Shown here: piece after piece, positions 1 through 12,100 of the stretch
Layout of the letters: each line of letters opens with the position of its first letter
How positions within the stretch are numbered: the first letter of the stretch is position 1
Assembly: GCA_002402575.1 (NCBI GenBank)
Contig: DHGD01000149.1
Span: forward strand, 1 to 52,423
Direction: 5' to 3'
Length of the DNA: 52,423 bases
Source: Syntrophomonas sp. UBA4807
Lineage (GTDB): Bacteria > Bacillota > Syntrophomonadia > Syntrophomonadales > Syntrophomonadaceae
The notes under the pieces: model-generated
Seen by the model: only the letters and a program-made list of their open reading frames with translations
Told to the model about the DNA's origin: nothing
Databases searched by the model: none
Translations under genes and position numbers: made by a program

Positions 1-22
1 TACACATCTTTACAGGAATGCT

Positions 23-1624
23 TTACTCATTGTATGTATCAGGCAGATCGTTCTCAAATAGAACCACACTGCCCTTATTAGCGATTAGGCTTAAGTGCTG
101 CAGGGCTTGGTTTAAGTTCCTGGCCACAAAATACTGATTGTTGGGGTAATAAGCCTCTTTTAAGGCTTCCTGTATAGGCTGGGTCTGCCGGGGCCCTACG
201 AGTATGATATAGTCACAGACCGCAGCTGCGGCCTGACCGAATTCATAATTAAGTTCGTATTCCCGGCTGCCCAGTTCAACCATGCCCGGGGTGATTATAA
301 TTTTTTTACCACCCTCCATTTTGGAAAGCACCTCCAGGGCCATCTTGGAGCCTACCGGATTGGAATTGAAGGCATCGTCTATAATGATATAATCTTGAAC
401 CCGTTTTACCTCCAGGCGATGCTCAACCGGTGCCAGATTGCGCACTGCCAGAGCTACCGTGGCCATATCCATGCCCAGTTCACAAGCCACCGCGGTGGAA
501 GCCAGGATATTGTAGATGTTGTGCCGCCCCAGAAGGCGGGTCCTGAAAACCCCCTGCTGCCCCTTGCGGCTGCATACCGTGAAAACCGAACCGCGGGAGT
601 CGTATTGAATGGAACCAGCCCGGTAGTCCAAATCCTCGGCATTGATGCCGTACAAGACATAGCGCACCCCCGGCACTCTGGGCAGGGAGCGGATGTTTTC
701 ATCATCACCGTTGACAAAAGCCACTCCGCCTTCTCCCAGGCTTTGAATCAGTTCAAACTTGGTAAGCTTGATGTTGTTCAGATTTTTAAAAGTCTCCAGA
801 TGCTGCTCGCCGATGGAAGTGATAATCCCCATACTGGGGTGGACTAAATCGCAGATTTCTTTAATATCGCCCTTCTTTCGGGCTCCCATCTCCACGAGGT
901 AGATCTCATCGGTGGATTTAAGCCGGGTGCGGGTGGTGAGGATGACCCCCATAGTGGTGTTGTAGCTCTCCGGAGTTGCCAGTACATTGAAACGCTCGGC
1001 TAAGATGCGGTTTAAAAAATTCTTGGTGCTGGTCTTGCCATAGCTGCCGGTGAGGCCTATAACCCTGAGCGAATTGTGATTGGCCAGGATCTGCTCTGCA
1101 TCCTGGTAGTACCAAAAATTAATGGCCTTCTCCAACGGCCAGATGATTATGGTGGCTGCCAAGACCAGAAGCCAGGTAAAGGTGCTGACCGCGTACAGTA
1201 CACCCAAAGAAGTGATATGCAGTCCGGGCGCCCAAAGGCTTCGTATCGCCCAGCAGCTCAAAGCCAGCGTCAAAACGGCAGCCAGTATCAACAGCCTTTT
1301 CAAGCGGCTGGTGTAGACAACCTTCTTTTTGGCCCCCATTTGCCGTTGCGTATTGAAATACGCCACCGCCATTATGAGATACAGTATGCCCCACACAAAG
1401 TAGGCCACCGTTGTTCTCTGCCACCATAACAAGGCAATGGCCAACAGGGGCAATAGATCCAGCCAGCCCGTCACCCGCAGCAAGTTGCCTCTCACCCAGC
1501 GCACATAGCGCCCGGCAAAGTAACCGCTCAACTGCAGGTAGTGAGCCGCTTTATTGATCTTAAGGGCGGTATACAACAGCCATGGGGCCAATACCGCTAT
1601 AACCACTGTGGTTCCGCTAGGCAT
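23..1624 (-). CDS. Membrane-anchored Mur ligase family protein (MurF-like)
   Basis: Predicted ATP-dependent amide ligase of the Mur family, most like MurF, which joins a dipeptide to a UDP-MurNAc-tripeptide in peptidoglycan synthesis. The first ~170 residues are not the usual UDP-binding domain but four to five hydrophobic segments (for example LLPLLAIALLWW and LLVLAATIIIW), so the enzyme should sit at the membrane. The ligase core follows: ATP loop GLTGSYGKTSTKNF near residue 190, EMGARKKGDI, IGEQHLETF, and the C-terminal DDAFNSNPVGS and ITPGMVELG motifs typical of MurF. Length 533 aa, longer than ordinary MurF (~450) because of the membrane part. The start overlaps the 3' end of the upstream hydrolase gene by 8 bp, so the two are translationally linked. 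Exact substrate is not visible; a modified or alternative cell-wall precursor is possible. Confidence 0.85.
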   Translation of the reverse strand: MPSGTTVVIAVLAPWLLYTALKINKAAHYLQLSGYFAGRYVRWVRGNLLRVTGWLDLLPLLAIALLWWQRTTVAYFVWGILYLIMAVAYFNTQRQMGAKKKVVYTSRLKRLLILAAVLTLALSCWAIRSLWAPGLHITSLGVLYAVSTFTWLLVLAATIIIWPLEKAINFWYYQDAEQILANHNSLRVIGLTGSYGKTSTKNFLNRILAERFNVLATPESYNTTMGVILTTRTRLKSTDEIYLVEMGARKKGDIKEICDLVHPSMGIITSIGEQHLETFKNLNNIKLTKFELIQSLGEGGVAFVNGDDENIRSLPRVPGVRYVLYGINAEDLDYRAGSIQYDSRGSVFTVCSRKGQQGVFRTRLLGRHNIYNILASTAVACELGMDMATVALAVRNLAPVEHRLEVKRVQDYIIIDDAFNSNPVGSKMALEVLSKMEGGKKIIITPGMVELGSREYELNYEFGQAAAAVCDYIILVGPRQTQPIQEALKEAYYPNNQYFVARNLNQALQHLSLIANKGSVVLFENDLPDTYNE

Positions 1625-2396
1625 CTTTGATCTCCATATCTTCCTCTAAAAACTGTGTGGTGATATGCAAAAAATCTGAGAGACGATCCAAATAAGAGTA
1701 ATGGCCGGCATTGTCCAAAACCACCAATCCGGCGTCAGGAATCAATTGCTCCATCAAACGTCCGTCTGAAACCGGAGTGGCGGTGTCGTCAGCGCCCCAC
1801 ATCAACAGGGTGGGTACCTTTATCAGCGCCAGCATCGGGGTAAGATCCTCATTTATAACCTTCACCAGAGTTTCCCGCATCACCCCGCGGGCATTGCGGT
1901 AATCCTCGGAGCCGGAGTGATTTTTTAATTCCTCCAGGCGGCGGCGGAAAATCTGTCTCAAGCCGGGAAGTTGCATAATTTGACGTGCCGTCTTAAATGA
2001 ATACACCTTAATATAGTACCTGGCATCTCTTTTGGGGACGATGCCGGAACTATCCACCAGAATCAGCTTATGTATGGGAACCTGCTGAGCGGCCAAACAG
2101 ATAGATACCTTGCCGCCGAAGGAATGGCCCATTAAAATGGGGCGCTCCATTCCCTGGCTAAGCAGGAATCCATTCACTACCGCGGCATAGTCGGACACGC
2201 CCCACTGGCGGGGCGGAGGATCGCTAAGTCCGAACCCTGGCAGATCAACTGAGAAGGTGTGAAAGCAGCTTTCAAAATGCTTGTGAATAGGGTTCATCAA
2301 CGACAGGTCAGCGCCCCATCCGTGGAGCAGAACCAGATCCCGGCCATGTCCGGAAACCTTGAAATGGATCTTTTGCCCTTCTATCTCAACAACCAA
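1617..2396 (-). CDS. Alpha/beta hydrolase fold protein
   Basis: A 259-residue serine hydrolase of the alpha/beta fold. Visible landmarks are the oxyanion region LLHGWGAD near residue 24, the nucleophile elbow GHSFGG near residue 93, the acid in LMWGADDTATP, and the catalytic His in DNAGHYSYL near the C-terminus, in the right order and spacing for a complete enzyme. No signal peptide, so cytoplasmic. The start codon is TTG, supported by AAGGAG eight bases upstream. It is the first gene of a leftward operon and overlaps the Mur-ligase gene, which hints at a role tied to the cell envelope, but the substrate cannot be told from the sequence. Confidence 0.85.
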   Translation of the reverse strand: MVVEIEGQKIHFKVSGHGRDLVLLHGWGADLSLMNPIHKHFESCFHTFSVDLPGFGLSDPPPRQWGVSDYAAVVNGFLLSQGMERPILMGHSFGGKVSICLAAQQVPIHKLILVDSSGIVPKRDARYYIKVYSFKTARQIMQLPGLRQIFRRRLEELKNHSGSEDYRNARGVMRETLVKVINEDLTPMLALIKVPTLLMWGADDTATPVSDGRLMEQLIPDAGLVVLDNAGHYSYLDRLSDFLHITTQFLEEDMEIKDA

Positions 2397-2446
2397 TCAA
2401 ATAACTCCTTAAAAACATCAAAGCGCTAAACTTGCTCTGATAAAAC

Positions 2447-2477
2447 ATTATACAATTTTGATAATAACTATGTGCAA
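2447..2477 (-). promoter_or_regulatory. Possible promoter of the hydrolase/Mur-ligase operon
   Basis: On the minus strand a perfect -10 TATAAT (2447-2452) follows a TTGCAC box (2472-2477) with a long 19-bp spacer, about 50 bp upstream of the TTG start. The -10 is good; the -35 is weakly placed. Confidence 0.4.
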
Positions 2478-2768
2478 AAATGTATTATCTGTTACGGAAT
2501 AGGTTTGTCATCCGCAATACTGATGTTAGCTTAATTTCCCCTAAAAAGCGGTTTGGCAACCCATCCGTACTTATTCTGCACATATTATACTCTTTTTTAC
2601 GATATTATTGGGCTTATTTCCATCAAATTGAGGACATACCCTCTTGCAACTGAGCGCAAAGTCTCAATTAAAAGACTTCACGGGGCTTTAAGTTTATGTA
2701 CTTTCTTGACATATATTGCCTGTATTAGAGTAAACGCCCGGCGGATGAATATCATTGGCCGAAGGTCA
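2478..2768. other. Intergenic stretch, no gene seen
   Basis: AT-rich DNA between the operon promoter and the tRNA terminator. A 74-codon rightward frame exists, but it has no convincing ribosome binding site, domain or compositional support. I see nothing functional here. Confidence 0.5.
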
Positions 2769-2769
2769 G

Positions 2770-2804
2770 AAAAATAACAACGGGAATCCTCTTAAGGAAT
2801 CCCG
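2770..2804 (-). terminator. Terminator of tRNA-Trp
   Basis: Ten-base arms at 2781-2790 and 2795-2804 form a hairpin with one mismatch. On the minus strand it is followed by TTGTTATTTTT, just after the tRNA 3' end. Confidence 0.7.
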
Positions 2805-2817
2805 CTATTTGTCATAC

Positions 2818-2893
2818 TGGCAGGGGAGAGAGGTCTCGAACCCCCAGCCCTCGGTTTTGGAGACCGATGCTCTGCCAATTGAGCTACTCCCCT
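2818..2893 (-). tRNA. tRNA-Trp (anticodon CCA)
   Basis: The 76 bases fold as a complete cloverleaf. The acceptor stem AGGGGAG/CTCCCCT is fully paired, the D arm is GCTC/GAGC, and the anticodon loop CTCCAAA shows anticodon CCA. The T loop is TTCGAGA, the discriminator base is G, and the 3' CCA is encoded (2818-2820). The T stem contains two G-U pairs, a slight oddity. Tryptophan is read from the anticodon. Confidence 0.95.
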
Positions 2894-2911
2894 GCGTTTG
2901 TCGCAAGACAT

Positions 2912-2940
2912 ATTCTAGCACAAGTTCCGGTCCGGTTCAA
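2912..2940 (-). promoter_or_regulatory. Promoter of tRNA-Trp
   Basis: Minus-strand TTGAAC (2935-2940), a 17-bp spacer and TAGAAT (2912-2917), ending about 18 bp before the tRNA 5' end: a good sigma-A type promoter. Confidence 0.7.
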
Positions 2941-3063
2941 GGACAATTGCTGGTTCGTGTTGTTCGTACCCGGTTATATTAAAGCCGATTGCCGTTTTTC
3001 TCAGAATTATTCATCTTTCGCCAAGCTGTTGATGCACAATATTATGCCGTTCTAAACCCAATA

Positions 3064-3089
3064 GAAAAACATCCCGCCATCGGCGGGAT
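3064..3089 (-). terminator. Terminator of the giant SLH-protein gene
   Basis: Perfect hairpin ATCCCGCC-GAT-GGCGGGAT (3071-3089) followed on the minus strand by GTTTTTC, about 95 bp after the stop codon of the giant gene. Confidence 0.85.
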
Positions 3090-3183
3090 ATCGAGAAGTG
3101 TAGACTATTCTACCCTGATATCATTTTTTCCCTGATCTTTTGGATTAGATAAAAGTTGTCACAAATTCTTCACATGCTCCATG

Positions 3184-6100
3184 CTAATTATTAAGCCCCA
3201 GCAGATCATCGTCTACCACCAGCATACCACCGTAGATCTCCAAATAGCGATGTATTATGGCTGCTATCTCAGCCCTGGTGGCAGGGGCGGTGGGATCTAT
3301 GTAACTATTGTCTTTGCCCTGGATCAATCCCTGCCCTACAGCCCATCTCATGGCACCCAGGGCATAATCAGACACCTTGGCGGCATCCCTGAAGCTCTTC
3401 AGTTCTCCCCTGGCTCTGACATCTTTACCTTTGCCAGCAGTGTAACGGTAAAGAACAGCAGTTATCTGCTCGCGGGTGATGGGGTCGTTGGGGCCGAAAC
3501 GGCTGTTTCCATACCCGTCAATGATACCATTGGCTTCAGCCCAGGTGATGGCATCGGTGTACCACAGGCTGCCTTCAACATCACTGAAGCTGGTGTAACC
3601 CGCAACTGTTGGACGACCTTCGAGGCGGTAAAGTATCGTAGTCAGCATAGCTCTGGTGGTTGTGCCTTTAGGATCGAAAAGGTCTTCGGCGATGCCTTCC
3701 ATAATATTCATAGCATATACATATGCTATGGCGGCGAAATACCAGTCAGCCGTTCCAACGTCCTTAAATTGGCCCTGGGCCATTGGTACAATCTGTCCGT
3801 CAACCAGGGTGTACTGCCCGCTGTGGGCGATTATCCTGTATTTGCCGCCGAGTACCGCGTAGGCTGCCAGGGTGTTGGTTTCAAAGCTCACCACACCACC
3901 TTTAGCCATAACCTCAAATGAGCTTAGTTTGCCATCCTTGCAGCTTAAGACCGTCAACAACTGACCCTCGTATTCGGCTCCCACCGGAATACTAACTGTT
4001 ACACTGCCTTTAAATGCTCGGGTCAAGGATATGTCGTAGTTGACCAGGGCTTTGCCTGAAGTCACCAGTTCCCGAATGAACTTGCAGACCCGGCAAGTTT
4101 CTTCTTGATGTTCGGTAGCTTCGGTGACAACCAGCCTTGCGGTAGTTGAAATCCCCTTTCCGGTAACAGTCACTCCCGTCTGGGGATCGATCAGGGTAAC
4201 AGGGGGTTTAATGCCACCGCCGCCTCCGCCGCCGCCTTCCTTGAACCAGTTGGTCAAATACACGGATCCATAGGTCGACGCTGCGGTAACCTTATTTCCG
4301 GGCACCCATACATCTAAGGGGTTATCCACTGATTCACCAGCATTGCCGAAAGCATTGATATTCAGTTCGCTGGCATTAATGCTTCTGGCGCTGCCGCTGT
4401 CTATAACGCTGCCTGCGGCCACAAGATCGGTTCTGCCCGTGGTATTAATGCGGTTGATGGTGAGTTGTTCGGAATTGTTCATCAGCCACAGTTCCGGAGC
4501 GCTAACGGTGAGTTGATCAACCGCGCTGGCCAGGCGGTTGTCTGCCGAGCCAATGCTTCCATCGGCCTCCAGAGTCAACTGCCCGGCGATGATATTGCTG
4601 ACATTGCCTCCTCCTGCGGCAGCACCTGAGGTGATGCTCCCTGCCACATCCAGGTCTACATTATTACCCATTACGGTGTCTACTGTGAGAGCTTTTTGAT
4701 TGCTGATATAGACGTTGTCCCCGATGGCAGTAATCTGGTTTACATTGGTAAGCAGCGGATCTGTCGATGCCCCGACATCTCCCAGGAGGCTGTTCAGGCC
4801 GGCATTATCAGCTGTTATATCGGTCCCGGAATAACCTGTCATGCCCCTGATGTCTCCCAATGAATCAATGTGAACATCTCCGTTAACAATGACCGGGGCC
4901 AGGAAGAGATCTCCGCCGCTTTCGATATAAAGTCCGTACAGAGTAGTACCCTGACCGGTCGTTATTCTCAAAGTGCCTGCAGTGGTCAGTCCCAATGCGT
5001 TGTCCTCTGAACCGATAGTGCCAGCACTGAGGAGGTTCAGGGTCAGGTTGCCTGAGGTGTTAATGCCTGAAGCCAGTGCATCGGCCATCATTTCTATAGC
5101 CTGGCCCTCCAGGAACACAGCGGCTGCTTCTAAACTGCTGGCCTGTCCGGTTTTGGCATCTACCAGGTCGATTTGGGCCTGGGCCAATTGAAGGTCAATT
5201 TCGTTCACTATCCCCTGAGCATCATGGCGACTCAGTGTCAACAGAGGAATGGTCACAGTTTCCATTTCCATGTTCTGCTCCTGCAGAACTCCCAGCTCAG
5301 CATTCTTGAGGTTGAGCTGTACCTGCTTGGAATTTACAACGGCTTGGGCAGTAGATACATCATCCTGCAAAGCAGCGATGATAAGATCTTGAGCTGCAAT
5401 CTGATCCGGATCGGTGAGCGTATCGCGGAAAAGGATGGCATTGGCCAGTGCAGTCTGGGCATGAGCCAAATCCTCATCGAGCCCTGCTTTTTCATCCTGG
5501 AGGTCAAACAGTGCAGCCTGGACAGCATTTATGTTGGCCTTGATATTAAGCAGGTTCTGCTCAGCCGCGGCCAATTCTTGGATGGCGTCCTCTAAGGCTC
5601 GTTGAGCTGCGGGTCGGCCTAATATTCCGGGCAATAGGTCAGTCACATAATGCTGCAGTATCAGAGCCTGGGCTGCAGCCAGATCAGCTGCACTGCGGGC
5701 CTGAGCTGCCGATATTTTAGCTCCTACTGCAGCCGCAATCGTATCGGCAGTGCTGGTTTCAGTTATAGACCCGCTTCCAGCGGAAAGTGTGACATCGCCG
5801 CCGCCGCTTGAAGTTATGGTACCAACCTCGATGCCTCCTGCTGCGGCAATATTTATGGTGCCGTTGCCGCTGGCATTGATGACGTCTATGATTAGATCTC
5901 CAATCAACTCGTTGATATTTATGGCTCCACCTGCGGCGCTGGCCGAGAGTTTGCCGCCCTCTGCAGCATCGCTGTCTATGGTGAGCGGAACCTGGTCGGT
6001 GCCAATTCCGCCATCCTGCGCTATGAAGGAAATGTTGGCGGCCCATACATTAGCGTCATGCCCCAGTCTGTCGCCGGCAGCTATGCCTGCAACCGAAGTT

Positions 6101-9100
6101 ATTACTGACTTGCCAGCTGCGCTGACAAATCCGATCAGGAGATCTCCAATTGTATTGGACAAATCTAGATCGCCTGCAGCATTTGCATTTACCTGCCCAG
6201 AAACACTGTCTGCGATCAGTGTCAGGCTGTCGCTGTTATTGATATTGATGTCTCCGTTGGTGATGATATGAACCGTACCGTTGATATCAGTATCAATGTA
6301 ATCTTGATTGGTTCCTGCCGTACCGGCTAGGGCTGTGATGGTCCCCCCTGTGGCTGCAGTGATATTTGGGGCGTGTTCATCCTCAGCGCGCACGTCGTAT
6401 ATAGAGCCGGGGGTTGTCAGGGTCACACTGCCAGAGCTGGAGTTGATGACATTTACCCCCATGTCCCCGGTCAGTTCGGTTATCTCGATATCGCCCGGGG
6501 CAGCGGCTGTAATCTTGGCGGCAGATTCGATATCCAAATCACGAACCGTGGTGTAATCAATGGCGAAATGCATCTCCACTTGACCAGTTTCCGCATTGCG
6601 GGCCAGAATCCAGGTGCTGTTGCCGGTTTGACCGTAATCCTGATTGCTCTTGTTCTCGTCGGTTATATTGGCGATAGTGGTGGGCGGCCAGGACTTCTCA
6701 TCCACATTTAGACCCGTGATGCCGCCGCTGGTCGCGGTCAATTCGATATCCTCGCCATAGATATTGGTTTTGCCGTTAACCCCGGCGATGTCGGGGCTGG
6801 TTATGGCTACATCACCGTATGTGGAGACAATCTCAGCAGCCGTAAAGGTACCGTCTTGCTGAGTAACAATGATGTCGCCCATATTCTCCATGCTGCTGTC
6901 CCCGGTTGATTTTCCTATATTCACCATCAGTACCCTTATTTTTTCGGCATCGTTTTCAGGTACAGGATAATCGGCCAGAGCCCAGGCAGCTTCGATAAGA
7001 TTCAGTTTCTGATCCTCGGTCAGAGATTCCCAGTAGGCTTTAAACAGGTTGCTATCAGCGATGCGGCTTTCAATTACATAAACCGGTATCTGGATGGGAT
7101 TGCCAAATTCATCCACTCCATTGCTGAAGAGCGGGTTGCCAATCTCGTCCACTGCCTGCAGGTAAACTGGATTCCCGCTGCCGTCCACACCTGTAACCAC
7201 CGGTTGCTGAGCATCCAGGGCACCAGCCAATAAAGCTGCCATAGCCGCTTCGGTCTCGCTCAGACCCAGATCCAGCAGGTATCTGAGTTCATCGTCAGAT
7301 AGTCCGCTGTCAGCGTTCAGTATAGCATTGATGCTGGCCCTGTAACTGGCTATGACCTCACCGCGATACTGCTGCACAACCCCGCTATAGTAGGTCTGAT
7401 AAGCCGACTGTATCTGGGTGACGGTTGCCTTGACCGAGAGTCCCAGCTGTTGGCGCAGTTCGACCAGAATGTCATTCTTAGTGGCCGTCTCCGGCAATCC
7501 CAGTTTCACGGCCAGACTGACCAGCTGTACCGGATCATTTCCGTTTAACACGGTCAGGTCGAGCTGCGGCTCTGGATCAGCTACCCCGAGACCCAAATTA
7601 TCGACCAGGCTGGCCAGTTCGGCAGCATCCATGGCATTCAATGACATCACCACAGATTCTACAGCCGCCTCATCAATTCCCAGCAGCGATCTTATTTCGT
7701 CCCCGGTTAAGATGCCGCTGATCAGGGCTAAGAGTTCATCCTCTGTCAGGGTGCCGTTGCTCAACTGGGCGGCGATTTCTGACGCGCTCTGGGCCGGCAT
7801 GACCACGTTGACAATCTGGTCATCAATTAGCATGGAATTGGTAGCTTCATCGTGATTGGCGGTATTGCCGTTTTCATCTCGTCCATAGGTAGGCAGGGTG
7901 TTGTCATCGGGATCAATGCCGGTATCCTGGGCAAGGAAAAGGTTGACCACGTTCTTGATAATGAAGGGTTGGGCCTCTCCATCTCCGTCCAGTAAGATAT
8001 TGATTTTAAAGGGCAGAGTTGCAGTGCCGATATCCCCACCTATATCCACCCAGGTGTCGCCTTCCCCGGCAGTAGAATTTGGGCCGATGGTGATAATGGA
8101 ACCCTCATCCTGCATTAACAGGCTGCCATTAGAGGCCGTAATCTGCAGGGTGCCATCTGAAACGGCCTGATCCACGGTGACATCTCCGACCCCAGAGCTG
8201 ACTGCCACGTTTCCGGTGGAGTTGATATTCACCTCATTCATATCGACATTGCCAGACATAGTGGCGGCAGTCAAGTCACCGCTCACCGCCACATCCTCCA
8301 TGCTTATATTGCCAACCCCCACCGTCAGGTTGATTTCTCCGCCCTGATTGATGCCTACATTGTTCATGAGGGCATTGCCTGCGGCCACAGTCAGATCCAA
8401 GAATCCGCCCCAAGCCATTTCGGTATCGTGGAGATTGACATTATCTCCCGCTCCTGACGCCACCACGTTGGCGCTGGCATCATAAGCCCCTCCGGCAGAA
8501 GTCTTGATAAGTCTGAGGTTAACCGTATCAGATAGATTGGGCGCAATCACCAGAGGGTTATCTGAACTGAAAATATTGCCGCTGTCTTCGGCCACAATTA
8601 CCACATTGTCGGATATAACATTAATATTGGATGCGTCGCCGTTATCAGTCAGAGTGGTATTAGCGCCAGCAAAGCGGAGATTGACATTATCTGCGGTAAT
8701 GCTGTTGACTCTCACCTGTGAGTCGCTGTCAAAGCTCTCCAAAGTCCGGTTGACCGGTCTGGGAATAAAGCCGGTGTTTCCTTCCGAATCGATCCAGGTA
8801 TTGTCTTCGAACAGGAAGGCGATTCTTCCATCGGTGAGTTCGAGTATGGTGAGCAGCAGCCCTCCTTGAGGGTTGTAAATGTTCATCATCGCGGCCCCGT
8901 CAAAGTCGGCATCTGCCTCTCCGGACGATTCATACAGGATATCCAGTATCTCTTTGTCCAACAGGACCAGGTCACCGAGAGCATTGAAGCCGAAATAATC
9001 AGCATCGGCATAGAAACTGTTCATAGTCACTGCCATTGCTGCAGCTTCCAGGAAGGAAATATCATCTTGGCCTGGGGTTGCCATATACAGACCAGTCATC

Positions 9101-12100
9101 ACCTCGTGCAGCATAAGCTGACTGCCTGGTGCTAAGTAGGCGATCAGATCCAGGGTTGCACCGCTGCTTTCGCCCCGGTAGGCAGTGTAGATCTCCTGGT
9201 CATCAGGAATACCAGCAGTATATGAGGTACCCTGTTGGTAGAGGTAGAACTCACCCTGAGGAGTGAACAGAGCGGTCACTGCCTGGTTCTCCTCCAGATA
9301 GAGCACGGTGCCGGCGGGGAATGTGCCATCATCTTCCAAGAGCACCCGTTTATCCTTGGCTATCACCCCGTAGCCGTTTTGATCTACCGGTATGCTGAAA
9401 CTGCAGGGGTCTGTGTATGTAACTGTGAAGCCGTCCTCTACCGGCCTGACGATAGTCAGACCCTCAATATCCCGATAGATGGGGGTTACCTGATAGAGCC
9501 AGCTCATACCAGAATATGATTCCGCTTCGGAGGCGGTGAATTCACCCTCCAAATATCGGCCGGTCATAATATTAAACACACTGTACAGAATATCTCCAGA
9601 AGCATTGGTCTTGGGCTGGCGGAGGTAGTATACCGGTATGCTGTCGGTGTCATAGTAATAGCCTTCATACCAGGTTTCATTGACCGTTCTGTAAGAGGTT
9701 GCCGCCACCAACGAGTTGGAGTAGTAGTAACCAGCCAGATCGAGTCGGGTGTCTATTTCGTCATATACCGCATCTCCCGGGCCGCTGCTCATGAAATACT
9801 TGATCTGATTATCATCAGGATCCCGATATTGATACTGCAGTTTCGAGTAAACCAATCTGCCGTAAGAATCCGTCCTTTGCGTCATATGCTGCGAGAAGGA
9901 AATTGTCTCCGCGCTAATGTCCCCGCTGATGGCATTGCCTTCGACTGCTACCGGGTATACATGGCCGTCGGTGGTAACCACTACTGCTCTGTCAACCAGA
10001 TATAGAATTCCTGAATTGGCATCAGTAGTAGTTGCATTATCTACAAACAGATATCCCCCATTGACCACATGGTAGCCCCCGTTTAGCGATGACGCGAGGA
10101 TGTTTCCGTATTGGTCTTTGGTAATGGTACTCTGTCCAGATCCTGTCTGGTCGAGTTCAAAGACTGTGATGGTGCTTTCTTCTGCGCTGAGCACGAAATA
10201 CCTGCCCAGGAGTTCTTCGTACAATTTCTTTTCATTGCCGGTATATGTTGCTGGTTTTACAACATAGGCCTGATAGTCCTGGTTGTATAGCAAATCATAG
10301 TAGTAAGCCCCATTTTTAACTGTCAAGCCAACCACTGCGCCATCCTGTTTAATTATGTAGATTGTACCGGAGCGGCTGCCCAGAACTCCGGCGCCAAACT
10401 CTGAACCAAGGGCTGCCTCAGCAGATTTGCTGCCAGCGGTTGATTCAGTGGTATAACTGAGCGCTTCTCCGGTGAGGGTGGTTTGATATTCGCTGCCCAC
10501 AACATCTATGATTTTGTAAACCAGGGCAGTTTCGGGGGTTTCGCCTGCGGGTACATCCTCTGTCAGGTTAATATCGATCATAACATCGTCGATTATAGTT
10601 CTTGTTTCTGTGGTCTGTTCTTCACCTTCACCAATAGTGACGGTTATGTCCTTGGTGGTAAAGCGTACTTGCACCGTGAACTTCCAGTTGTTAGTGAGCT
10701 TGCTCTGCAGGTTGGCTTCTACCTCTGCCGCCACTAACTCCGGAATGCTCGCCGCGGAGAAAGAGCTGGAGCTGTAGCTATTGAGAACATTGGTCGCTTC
10801 ATCTTTGGCCTGTTTGAGCGACATATCCCTGCCCAAATTAACTACGGCGGCATTGTTAAGTTCATCCCGGGTATAAATATAGCCTTGTACAAAAGTGGAT
10901 TCACCATCGACCACCTGGAATTCAACCACATGATAGAAGGATCGCTCGCTGTACAAGGGCTCAAGCACATACAAGAAGTTGCTGCCCTTCATCCCCAGGA
11001 AGACGGGTTGGACTTCAGTCCCGTCCTTTAGGAAAGCGTTTTTGTAATAGACTCGAGTGCCGTCCGGCAATGACCACCCAAGTTCACTGGCCTCAGTCTC
11101 CACATAGATGGTTACACCGCCATTAGCCAGGTTCTGTGCGCTTATTTCGATGTTGACGCCAGTTAGATGGCCGTTGCTGTCATAACTATAAACAACATTG
11201 AATTTCTCCTGCTTGAACTGTATGGTGTCCTGGCTCTCTCCATCAATGAAGCTGATGGCGTCGAGGTCATAAACCCTGTTGTCAAAGGTAATAACATTGA
11301 CAATTCTGCCGCTGGTTCGATCAACCGCCAGTATATCTCCGCTGGGCAGGTAGTAGTGGGCAATCTGGGTCTCACCAGAATCACCACTCATCCCTGAATC
11401 ACCCACATAGTAATGGGCGCCGCGTATGGTGAGGCCCTGATTGGTCTTTATCATACCGTTGGGCAGGAGTGTGTATGAAGTCTCAGTGCCCAGGGTATCA
11501 TTGATAACCAGTTCATCTTGCGAACCGTCCAACCGCACCAGGGTGTCCCTGCGACCCGGCTGGGATACGTCGATGGATTCGTTCAGATTGGCATTGCCTT
11601 GATACACTAGTTCATGGGGGGCTTTTATCAACAGATCTGCGATTCCCCCGGCCTCAATCCTGTCCAGAGTCAATATCGGGCTGACGGTGCGCTGGGTAGA
11701 CTCCAGATTGACTATCACATGGGTGAAAGCCGCATAGATGTCTTTCAGGGCCTGCAGGGCGATATATGTCGGCCGGGCCGGCATGGTCTTGATAATGCCG
11801 GTAGTACCGGGTATTTCAGGGATATCCAGTATGTACGCATTAAAACCATTGGCTGCATTTCCTATATTTCCGGCATTCTCTACTATAAGCCGGTTGGCCC
11901 AGACAGCGGCCGGTTTGCCCTGGCCTTCATTAGCGGCAGTATTCACATCGCCCCCGGCCATTATTAGGTTTACATTGCCGTCGCCAACATCGACACTCCT
12001 GCTGAAGGTGAGGTCGGAATCCTGGTGGGATACTACGGTTAGGTGGGGTATTTCGGTATCCAATACAAAGCTGACCCCATTTCCCATATTGAGGGTGGGA

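Noticed and set aside
2553..2777. 74-codon rightward frame upstream of the tRNA.
   Set aside because: No ribosome binding site, no protein-like composition, no known motif.
3181..3921. 246-codon rightward frame opposite the SLH region, and dozens of other long frames opposite the giant gene.
   Set aside because: They are shadows of the biased codons of the giant gene; none has a domain or good ribosome binding site.
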